Positions 1-5,721 of a DNA stretch of 10,042 nucleotides are shown in pieces (position 1 is the stretch's first letter; each line of letters opens with the position of its first letter). Source of the stretch: Chloroflexota bacterium (GTDB lineage Bacteria; Chloroflexota; Anaerolineae; Anaerolineales; UBA4823). Location of the stretch: NCBI GenBank assembly GCA_017860725.1, contig JAGDMX010000103.1:1-10042 (forward strand), written 5' to 3'. Under the pieces are notes generated by a model. That model did not search any database. It had not been told where the DNA came from and saw only the letters and a list, made by a program, of their open reading frames with translations. The position numbers were made by a program, and so were the translations under genes.

Positions 1-1
1 C

Positions 2-1786
2 AGCGGGGAAGGCTCGGTCACCCTGGGCGATGGAATGACATACTACGGAGCATCCCTGGCAACTGCCGTTCCTTCATCCCCACTGGTTGACTCGGTGAAT
101 GTTGGCATGGCCGGTGCAAATCCAACTGAGGTTGAGCTGTGCTACCCAGGCACGCTTGACCCAGCCAAGGTTACGGGAAAGATTGTCCTCTGCATGCGCG
201 GCGTGATTGCACGAGTGGACAAAAGTCGAGCCGTCCTGGAAGCTGGTGGAGTAGGTATGGTTATGTACAACTCCCCCGATAGCTCACTGAACGCCGACTT
301 CCACTTTGTACCGACAGTCCATGTGAATCAAGCCAGTGGTCTGGCGATCAAGGCTTATATTGCTGCCATGGGAGAGAGCGCCACGGCAGCCATCAGCCAG
401 GCCACAGTCCTGTACAATGTCCCCGCCCCCTTCACCGCCAGCTTCTCCTCACGCGGTCCGTTGCGCGCGGGCGGTGGCGACTTGCTCAAGCCGGATGTGA
501 TCGCTCCCGGACAGGATGTCCTGGCTGGTGTAGCACCTCCAGGCAATGCCGGACGGTTGTTCAACCTGTACAGCGGTACATCGATGTCCAGCCCGCACGT
601 GGCCGGCCTGGCAGCCCTGTTCAAGGACCTGCACCCCGACTGGTCGCCGATGGCGATCAAGTCGGCCCTGATGACCTCTGCTTATGACGTCCTGGATGGT
701 CCTAACACCAATCCTCTGGTGATCTTCCGCCAGGGTGCCGGGCACGTCAATCCCGTGGCTGGCGCCGAACCTGGCCTGGTTTTTGACACCGGCTGGAATG
801 ACTGGTTGGGCTTTCTGTGTGGCACCGGCCAGCTTATCGCTTCCTACTGCCCGTCGATTCAGATTGACCCGAGCGACTTGAATACCGCTTCCATCGCTAT
901 CGGCGATCTGGCCGGCGAGCAGACGGTAAAGCGCACGGTCACCAATGTCGGACCGGCAGGCACCTATGAGGCTTCCTATACCGGTATGACCGGCTTTGAT
1001 GTGGTGATCACTCCGGCCTCCCTGGAACTGGCCGAGGGCGAATCGGCTGACTTCGAGGTGGCTTTCACCCGCACGACAGCCGCCCTGAATGCCTACACCG
1101 GCGGGCAGCTAACCTGGACGGACGGCACCCACAATGTGCGCCTGCCGATGGTGGTGCGCCCGGTGGCACTGGCTGCCCCGGCTTCCGTCTTCGGAACTGG
1201 TGATCCGCTTAGCTACAAAGTGACCTTTGGCTATACTGGCTCCTTCACTGCCGCGGCACGCGGTTTGGTGGCTGCCACGACCTTTGCTGGCAATGTGCTC
1301 GACGATCCCACCGACGGCGCTTGCTCGCTGACTACCCCCAATGCAGTCCTGGTCCCGGTGACCGTGGCGGCAGGCACCACCTATGCCCGCTTCTCGCTGT
1401 TTGACGACTTCACCGATGGCAATGACGACCTGGATCTATGTGTTTTCAACAGCGCAGGTACGTTAGTCGGCGGCAGTGGCTCGGGCACGTCGGCCGAAGA
1501 AGTCAATCTGCTCAACCCGGCTGCCGGCGTCTATACAGTCGTCGTCCAGGGTTGGGGCACCGATGGCCCGGACGCCAACTTCACCCTGTTCTACTGGCTG
1601 CTGGACAGCACGGACGCGGGCAATATGACCGTCACAGCCCCGGCAGCGGCGGTGCTCGGCGAAACCGGCACCATCGATCTCTCTTTCTCCGGTCTGGCAG
1701 CCACTACCAAGTACCTGGGTAGCGTGGCGTACTCTGGTGCTACTGGCATGCCTAACCCGACGATTGTGCGTATCGACACTCCCTAG
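2..1786 (+). CDS. S8 (subtilisin-like) serine protease, plant cucumisin-like architecture, 5' end cut by window
   Basis: The reading frame is open from base 2 to the TAG at 1784-1786, giving 594 visible residues. The start, signal peptide and the catalytic Asp and His lie upstream of the window. The first residues (VTLGDGMTYYGASL) match the segment preceding the PA insert of large subtilases. A PA domain follows at about residues 47-131. The conserved SSRGP and LKPDVIAPG segments come next, then the nucleophile motif GTSMSSPHVAG with the catalytic Ser at residue 194 (bases 581-583). GAGHVNP and PGLVFD, then RTVTNVG within a fibronectin-III-like domain (about 308-385), are hallmarks of plant-type subtilases. 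A PPC-like secretion/stability domain rich in Asp (DDFTDGNDDLDLCVF) lies at about 450-530. The product is most likely a secreted or surface endopeptidase used for protein degradation. A hairpin terminator 62 nt downstream ends the unit. Family assignment is very secure; the substrate is unknown. Confidence 0.96.
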   Translation, partial: SGEGSVTLGDGMTYYGASLATAVPSSPLVDSVNVGMAGANPTEVELCYPGTLDPAKVTGKIVLCMRGVIARVDKSRAVLEAGGVGMVMYNSPDSSLNADFHFVPTVHVNQASGLAIKAYIAAMGESATAAISQATVLYNVPAPFTASFSSRGPLRAGGGDLLKPDVIAPGQDVLAGVAPPGNAGRLFNLYSGTSMSSPHVAGLAALFKDLHPDWSPMAIKSALMTSAYDVLDGPNTNPLVIFRQGAGHVNPVAGAEPGLVFDTGWNDWLGFLCGTGQLIASYCPSIQIDPSDLNTASIAIGDLAGEQTVKRTVTNVGPAGTYEASYTGMTGFDVVITPASLELAEGESADFEVAFTRTTAALNAYTGGQLTWTDGTHNVRLPMVVRPVALAAPASVFGTGDPLSYKVTFGYTGSFTAAARGLVAATTFAGNVLDDPTDGACSLTTPNAVLVPVTVAAGTTYARFSLFDDFTDGNDDLDLCVFNSAGTLVGGSGSGTSAEEVNLLNPAAGVYTVVVQGWGTDGPDANFTLFYWLLDSTDAGNMTVTAPAAAVLGETGTIDLSFSGLAATTKYLGSVAYSGATGMPNPTIVRIDTP

Positions 1787-1848
1787 TCATCCTGACGTTG
1801 TAGCTGCTTAGTGAGTATGATCTCCTAAGCCTCACAGCACGAACTTCG

Positions 1849-1880
1849 CCCCCCTGCTCCCTCGAGCAGGGGGGTTGATT
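1849..1880 (+). terminator. Rho-independent-type terminator after the subtilase
   Basis: There is a perfect 11-bp inverted repeat, CCCCCCTGCTC (1849-1859) and GAGCAGGGGGG (1864-1874), with a 4-nt loop. It is followed by the T-rich stretch TTGATTGT. The U-tract is interrupted, but the stem is very GC-rich. Its position 62 nt after the protease stop codon and upstream of the next promoter fits transcription termination. Confidence 0.85.
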
Positions 1881-1958
1881 GTAGGCATCCCTGGAGTCTA
1901 TCCGACCTCAGGGAGGTATTGTCAGAGAGGTTCCCCCTGGAATAATCATTGCACCCGG

Positions 1959-1964
1959 TATAAT
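1959..1964 (+). promoter_or_regulatory. Candidate sigma-70 -10 box for the L,D-transpeptidase
   Basis: This is a perfect TATAAT, 45 nt upstream of the start codon and downstream of the preceding terminator, so it lies exactly where a promoter is needed. The best -35-like hexamer is CTGGAA (1937-1942, 16-bp spacing), which matches TTGACA at only 3 of 6 positions. A start site near 1971 would give a leader of about 39 nt. Confidence 0.6.
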
Positions 1965-2009
1965 AAACCTGTCCTGGAACAGTAGCATGCGATTGTTCGT
2001 CTTTAGCAC

Positions 2010-3701
2010 ATGAAAAGACAGCCACTCGGCCAAAAATCAGCAAGACGATCCACCCGTACTGGTCAGCCTTCCACTGGCGGTGTACATGCTCCGGGAGTGG
2101 TCGTGCGTCACGTCGATCGTACGGCTGGGCGGGCGAACGCGGCGGTTTCCCAGGAGCCGGTTGGAGTGGCTGCTCCCTCCCGCCGCCGCAGTGCGCGCCG
2201 ACCGATCCCCATCGCTCCCCTTGTTTTCGGAAGCCTGATTGCCATCACTCTGGCCGGGCTGCTCGCCGTCGCGGCCGTCCTGAGCTGGTATACCTACTAC
2301 CAGTTCAAGGACCTGATCGTGCCCGGTGTGCGCGCTAGCGGATTGAGTCTCTCCGGGCTGACAGAGGCACAGGCGGCCGTTCTGCTAGACCAATCCTGGA
2401 ATGCCGGACGGCACATCCAGGTCTCCGACGGCCTGACCACCCAGGAGCTTTCACCGACGCAGCTAGGCCTGCACCTCGACGCCATCCTGACCGCTCGTAA
2501 AGCCTACTCCATCGGTCACGGGCAGAGCACACCTTCCGGGCTGTCGCAGATGATCTTCAGCCTGCTGAACGGGCGCGAAGTCCCTGCTGCGGTAGATACC
2601 GACGTGGAAATGGCGCGTCAGGCGCTGGAGAGCCTGCTGCCAGTGATGAGCCGCCCCGCTCAAGATGCCACCATTCGCCTGCAGGATGCGGACCTTGTAG
2701 CAGTCCCCAGCCAGCTTGGGTACACGATCAATATGGAAGAAACCTTATCCACCCTGGTCACCGACCCCTCGCGGGTTCTGGCCGATGGGCGCTTGCAGGT
2801 CAAGCTGATGCCTGTCCTGCCGCGCATCACTGATGCCACACCTTATCTCCAGGCGGCGCGCCAGGTATTGGAGAATCCCCCAGTCTTGCGGGCTTACGAC
2901 CCGATTCGCGACCAACGCCTGGAATGGCCATTGACTCGCCAGCAGTTTGCCCCCTGGTTGACTGTCGAGCCGGGAGAGAACGGTCCGCAGATCGGTTACA
3001 ACCCGGAACGCATCGCCGCCACGCTGACTGCCTTGAGCGCTGAGTTGGGAGAAGGACGCTACCTGGACGGGGAGCGTTTTGCCGTCACCCTGGCGCAGGC
3101 TGTTCAAGCCGGCCAGCCGTTGAACTTATCGATTAGCTATTCACCCACATCCTACACTATCCAGCCGGGCGATACTCTGCTGCGCATTGCCTGGAACCAG
3201 GGCATCCCTTTCTGGCGCATCCTGCAAGCCAACCCCAGCCTGGATCCCGAAGCGCTGTACGCCGGACAGGTGCTAACCATCCCGGCCAAAACCGACTTAC
3301 TGCCGTTCCCGGTGATACCTAATAAGCGCATTGTCATCAGCATAGACAACCAGCGTTTGTGGGCATACGAAAACGGTGAACTGGTTGCCAAGGAAGTCAT
3401 CTCGACAGGCATGGATCGCTCGCCTACCCAGCCGGGTATCTTCCAGGTGCAGACTCACGACCCGAATGCCTACGCCTCGGTTTGGGATTTGACCATGCCG
3501 AACTTCATCGGGATCTACGAAGCCTGGCCTGGCTTTATGAATGGCATCCACGGCCTGCCGGTACTCTCCAATGGTCGCCGCCTATGGGCCAATGTGCTTG
3601 GCCAACCGGCTTCGTACGGCTGTATTATCCTGGACCTGCCGGCCTCCGAGTGGCTGTACAACTGGGCTGAAGAGGGGGTTGTAGTCGAGATCACACCATA
3701 A
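2010..3701 (+). CDS. Membrane-anchored L,D-transpeptidase (YkuD) with VanW-type binding and LysM domains
   Basis: This 563-residue protein probably cross-links peptidoglycan (3-3 bonds) or attaches proteins to it outside the membrane. Residues 1-66 are a basic, Arg-rich cytoplasmic tail, and a single membrane helix spans about 68-93. A region starting VPGVRASGLSLSGLT (about 104-118) and running to about 370 resembles the PG_binding_4 domain found beside VanW. A LysM domain follows at 382-427 (YTIQPGDTLLRIA to LTIPAK). The YkuD catalytic domain occupies about 438-561, with His514 (NGIHGLP) and nucleophile Cys538. The usual [S/T]HGC-h-R motif reads SYGCIIL, so both the motif His and the following Arg are replaced. 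The His to Ser-x-Gly-Cys spacing is also longer than usual. The ATG start at 2010 has no purine-rich SD, but the position fits the promoter at 1959 and keeps the basic tail. It appears to be monocistronic. Confidence 0.93.
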   Translation: MKRQPLGQKSARRSTRTGQPSTGGVHAPGVVVRHVDRTAGRANAAVSQEPVGVAAPSRRRSARRPIPIAPLVFGSLIAITLAGLLAVAAVLSWYTYYQFKDLIVPGVRASGLSLSGLTEAQAAVLLDQSWNAGRHIQVSDGLTTQELSPTQLGLHLDAILTARKAYSIGHGQSTPSGLSQMIFSLLNGREVPAAVDTDVEMARQALESLLPVMSRPAQDATIRLQDADLVAVPSQLGYTINMEETLSTLVTDPSRVLADGRLQVKLMPVLPRITDATPYLQAARQVLENPPVLRAYDPIRDQRLEWPLTRQQFAPWLTVEPGENGPQIGYNPERIAATLTALSAELGEGRYLDGERFAVTLAQAVQAGQPLNLSISYSPTSYTIQPGDTLLRIAWNQGIPFWRILQANPSLDPEALYAGQVLTIPAKTDLLPFPVIPNKRIVISIDNQRLWAYENGELVAKEVISTGMDRSPTQPGIFQVQTHDPNAYASVWDLTMPNFIGIYEAWPGFMNGIHGLPVLSNGRRLWANVLGQPASYGCIILDLPASEWLYNWAEEGVVVEITP

Positions 3702-3756
3702 TCATCCGTAGGAACGTGCTCTCCCCGCTCTGATTACCCTACCTTCAGTAATTAAT

Positions 3757-3811
3757 ACCCCCACAGACGGGATGAGGATAGCAATTTACTCTGTATATGG
3801 GGGTGATTTTT
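3757..3811 (+). terminator. Possible terminator after the L,D-transpeptidase
   Basis: An inverted repeat ACCCCCA (3757-3763) with TGGGGGT (3798-3804) can extend inward by CAGA/TCTG across a 4-nt bulge. It is followed by GATTTTT (3805-3811). The loop is long (about 22 nt), so this is weaker than the first terminator. It does lie 55 nt after the stop codon and before the next TATAAT box. Confidence 0.45.
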
Positions 3812-3843
3812 AAGAATTTCACCCAATTTGGGCAGCTTGGGGC

Positions 3844-3849
3844 TATAAT
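3844..3849 (+). promoter_or_regulatory. Candidate -10 box for the small membrane protein
   Basis: This is a perfect TATAAT in an AT-richer intergenic stretch, 84 nt before the preferred start at 3934. The nearest -35-like hexamer, TTCACC (3818-3823), is 20 bp away, longer than optimal. A start near 3856 would place the tandem TCTGGCA repeats (3857-3863 and 3868-3874) at the very 5' end of the transcript. Confidence 0.5.
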
Positions 3850-3917
3850 TTCGGTTTCTGGCACGAATCTGGCAACTAGAAAGGTAGATAAACCCTGATG
3901 GGGCAGGGTTATGCCTT

Positions 3918-3925
3918 GGAAGGTG
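3918..3925 (+). promoter_or_regulatory. Ribosome binding site that decides the 3934 start
   Basis: GGAAGGTG lies 8 nt upstream of the ATG at 3934. This favours that start over the in-frame ATG at 3898, which has only a distant AAAGG about 14 nt upstream. The 3934 start also places the Lys-Lys and hydrophobic helix directly at the N-terminus, as expected for a membrane-targeted protein. Confidence 0.65.
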
Positions 3926-3933
3926 CTAAAAGA

Positions 3934-4167
3934 ATGAAAAAAGTATTCGTGCCTTTCGTACTGCTGCTTGTAGTTATTATCCTGGTGGGAATTTCGATAC
4001 TTAGCCGTGGGGGAGATGGGGGATATTCAGCCTCTGGTAAAGGATTGTCAACCGCCGCCCAGGCGACCGCCACCTTTGGCGCTGAACAGTTTCACATTCA
4101 ACTGACGGCTATCGCTGAGCAGGAGAAAAACTGCCCGCCGGGCTCGCCCTGCAGCCTTCAGCCTTAA
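3934..4167 (+). CDS. Small single-pass membrane-anchored protein, unknown function
   Basis: This is a 77-residue product that I do not recognise. It starts MKK, followed by a strongly hydrophobic helix at about residues 4-24 that is probably an uncleaved signal anchor or a signal peptide. There is no lipobox Cys next to the helix. The remaining ~50 residues would lie outside the cell: a Gly/Ser-rich linker, an Ala/Thr-rich segment (TAAQATATFGAEQF), then a Cys pair spaced CX5C (CPPGSPC) near the C-terminus that could form a disulfide. An in-frame ATG at 3898 would add 12 residues but has a poorer SD and would put charged residues before the helix. The gene has its own TATAAT box and converges on the minus-strand operon, ending 7 nt from that operon's last stop codon. 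SD, helix and promoter together argue that it is a real gene. Confidence 0.72.
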   Translation: MKKVFVPFVLLLVVIILVGISILSRGGDGGYSASGKGLSTAAQATATFGAEQFHIQLTAIAEQEKNCPPGSPCSLQP

Positions 4168-4174
4168 GTTTTTC

Positions 4175-4708
4175 TCAATCCGGCCGGGGGTAGATTAGCT
4201 TCAGATTCCAGCTCTGGTCTTCCCCGTCGCGGGTAGCTAGCCAGGCGCCAGCAGTTGGTAAGGGATTGCGGTGGTCGTACACCCGGTGTCTTTCCAGGGT
4301 CGCCTCGTCCATACCTAGCGCCAGCAACAGGGCGGCAATCGGTCCGCCGTGGGTCACCATCGCGACCGATCGACCCTGCCCTCCTGCCTGCAACGCAATT
4401 TCCAGAGAAGCCAACATCCGCTCTTGCACGCCGCACTTCTGCTCCCCGGGTTGCCATTCCTGCAAGCCTTCCAACACCTGGAAAACGGCTCCGGTAACTT
4501 GGCTGGCGATTTGTGTTGTCTGCAGGCAGCGCTCCAGCGGGCTGGAGAATAGGCTGGTCACGCCGGCTTGCTTCAAGAAGGCTCCCAAAGCTGCCGCTTC
4601 CTGCACCCCCGTCTCGGTCAGGGGCGGGCCGGGAGGCACATAATAGTCCAGATCGTGCCGCTCCCAATCCGGCGAGGCATGGCGGATGAGGTAGACCATG
4701 GCACTCAC
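4175..4708 (-). CDS. Histidine phosphatase (phosphoglycerate-mutase-like) family protein
   Basis: This 177-residue protein of the histidine phosphatase superfamily forms a phosphohistidine intermediate on small phosphorylated metabolites. The core residues are all visible: LIRHA with Arg9 and nucleophile His10, SSPLERCLQT with Arg60, the likely acid Glu84 (LEGLQEW), and VTHGG with His120. Its length suits the small single-domain branch (broad phosphatases, alpha-ribazole-phosphatase-like or SixA-like enzymes) rather than glycolytic mutases, but the substrate cannot be read from sequence. The GTG start overlaps the adenosine deaminase stop as GTGA, with AAGGAAGG just upstream (4720-4712), which suggests translational coupling. 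The ATG at 4699 (Met4) is an alternative. It is the last gene of the minus-strand operon and ends 7 nt from the converging small gene. Confidence 0.93.
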   Translation of the reverse strand: MSAMVYLIRHASPDWERHDLDYYVPPGPPLTETGVQEAAALGAFLKQAGVTSLFSSPLERCLQTTQIASQVTGAVFQVLEGLQEWQPGEQKCGVQERMLASLEIALQAGGQGRSVAMVTHGGPIAALLLALGMDEATLERHRVYDHRNPLPTAGAWLATRDGEDQSWNLKLIYPRPD

Positions 4709-5709
4709 CGGCCTTCCTTAGATGCGAGCAATGCCTGCTTGTCTTCAGGGGAGAGAAATGCCATCTCAAGGGCGTTGTGCTGCGCCTGACGGATCATCTC
4801 CGGCGACAGGCCGGCAGCGGGGGCGGCGACTTCATATTCATAAGCCAGGTCGATATTGCTGATGCCCGGATCGTCGGTGTTCAAGTTGGTCAGGATGCCG
4901 TGCTCCATGAAATGCCGCATAGGATGACTGGCGTAGTCCGGTGTGCTGCTGGTCTGCACATTACTGGTTAGATTGCTTTCGATGCCGATGCCATTCTCCG
5001 CCAGGTAATCCAGCAGCACAGGGTCATCCACTGCCCGCAGCCCGTGTCCGATGCGCCGGGCGCCCAGCTCCTGGATTGCCTGCCACATGCTGCTCGGCCC
5101 ATCCGCCTCGCCAGCGTGCGCTGTGACCTGCCAACCTGCCTGGCGCGCCGTGCGGAAGTGCTCCCCAAATAGCCCGCCCGGGAAGTGGATTTCATCCCCA
5201 GCCAGATCCAGGGCGGTGATCGCATCTCGTTGGGACAGCAGCGCGTTCAACTCTTTCCAGGCAACTTGCGGGCCATAAGTTCGACTGATGATGCCGATCA
5301 GGTTGGTACGCAGGCCAAAATCGCGCTGGCCCTGGGCAATGCCGTCACAGACCGCCTCCACCACGCCGGCCGGCTGCAGATCGTTGGTCTCTGCCATGAA
5401 CCACGGACTAAAGCGCAGCTCGACATAGTCCAGCCCTTCCCGCCTGGCATCCCCAACGTTTTCGTACGCCACCCGCTGGCAAGCATCGTAATCCACCAGG
5501 ACGCGCCTCATCCACTCGAATTTGGTGAAGAAAGCCAAAATTCCAGGCTGTGGCTCCGTTACCTGCACATATGGGCGCAGCTCGTCCACGTCCCAAGCTG
5601 GTAAAGGCAGATTGTGCTGCCTGCCGAGGTCGAGAATGGTCTCTAGCCGGACATTGCCGTCCAGGTGACGATGTAGGTCGATCAAGGGTAGATGATTGTC
5701 AATCGTCAT
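4705..5709 (-). CDS. add: Adenosine deaminase
   Basis: This enzyme hydrolyses adenosine and deoxyadenosine to inosine and deoxyinosine in purine salvage, in the cytoplasm. The 334-residue product has the full catalytic set: zinc ligands His13 and His15 (DLHRHLDGN), His198 and proton donor Glu201 (HAGE), His222 (IGHG), and Asp279/Asp280 (NTDDP). Substrate-region motifs ELRFSP, TSNVQTS and VAAPAAGLS are present. I chose the ATG at 5709 over an upstream in-frame start at 5766. It has GTGAGG 6 nt upstream, gives the family's usual length (E. coli Add is about 333 residues), and avoids a 49-nt overlap with the upstream gene. The SD overlaps the upstream stop codon and the end overlaps the downstream start, so it sits inside a coupled operon. 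The motifs look closer to the enterobacterial Add type than to the HVHLDGS-type enzymes. Confidence 0.97.
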   Translation of the reverse strand: MTIDNHLPLIDLHRHLDGNVRLETILDLGRQHNLPLPAWDVDELRPYVQVTEPQPGILAFFTKFEWMRRVLVDYDACQRVAYENVGDARREGLDYVELRFSPWFMAETNDLQPAGVVEAVCDGIAQGQRDFGLRTNLIGIISRTYGPQVAWKELNALLSQRDAITALDLAGDEIHFPGGLFGEHFRTARQAGWQVTAHAGEADGPSSMWQAIQELGARRIGHGLRAVDDPVLLDYLAENGIGIESNLTSNVQTSSTPDYASHPMRHFMEHGILTNLNTDDPGISNIDLAYEYEVAAPAAGLSPEMIRQAQHNALEMAFLSPEDKQALLASKEGR

Positions 5710-5715
5710 CGTATG

Positions 5716-5721
5716 CCTCAC
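5716..5721 (-). promoter_or_regulatory. Ribosome binding site of add, overlapping the upstream stop codon
   Basis: GTGAGG on the minus strand lies 6 nt before the ATG at 5709 and shares bases with the TGA (5720-5718) of the membrane hydrolase. It fixes the add start and suggests that ribosomes ending the upstream gene can reinitiate here. Confidence 0.6.

Noticed and set aside
1809..1835. Short inverted repeats CTTAG/CTAAG and GTGAG/CTCAC just after the protease stop
   Set aside because: They are 5-bp arms that compete with each other and are overshadowed by the perfect 11-bp hairpin downstream.
1825..2043. Minus-strand reading frame of 72 codons between the protease and the L,D-transpeptidase
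   Set aside because: It runs through the terminator hairpin and the TATAAT box and into the next gene, has no SD or recognisable protein features, and is most likely chance.
2745..3107. Minus-strand frame of 120 codons opposite the L,D-transpeptidase
   Set aside because: It lies entirely within a domain-supported plus-strand gene, with no start signal or recognisable motif.
4125..4143. GCCC/GGGC mini-hairpin followed by five T on the minus strand, a possible terminator for the minus operon
   Set aside because: The stem is only 4 bp with a 3-nt loop and lies within the coding end of the small gene; too weak to call.
4164..4769. Minus-strand frame of 201 codons overlapping the histidine phosphatase
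   Set aside because: It is an alternative frame over a clear histidine phosphatase whose catalytic residues are all present; the Arg/Gly/Pro-rich composition is typical of a GC-rich shadow.
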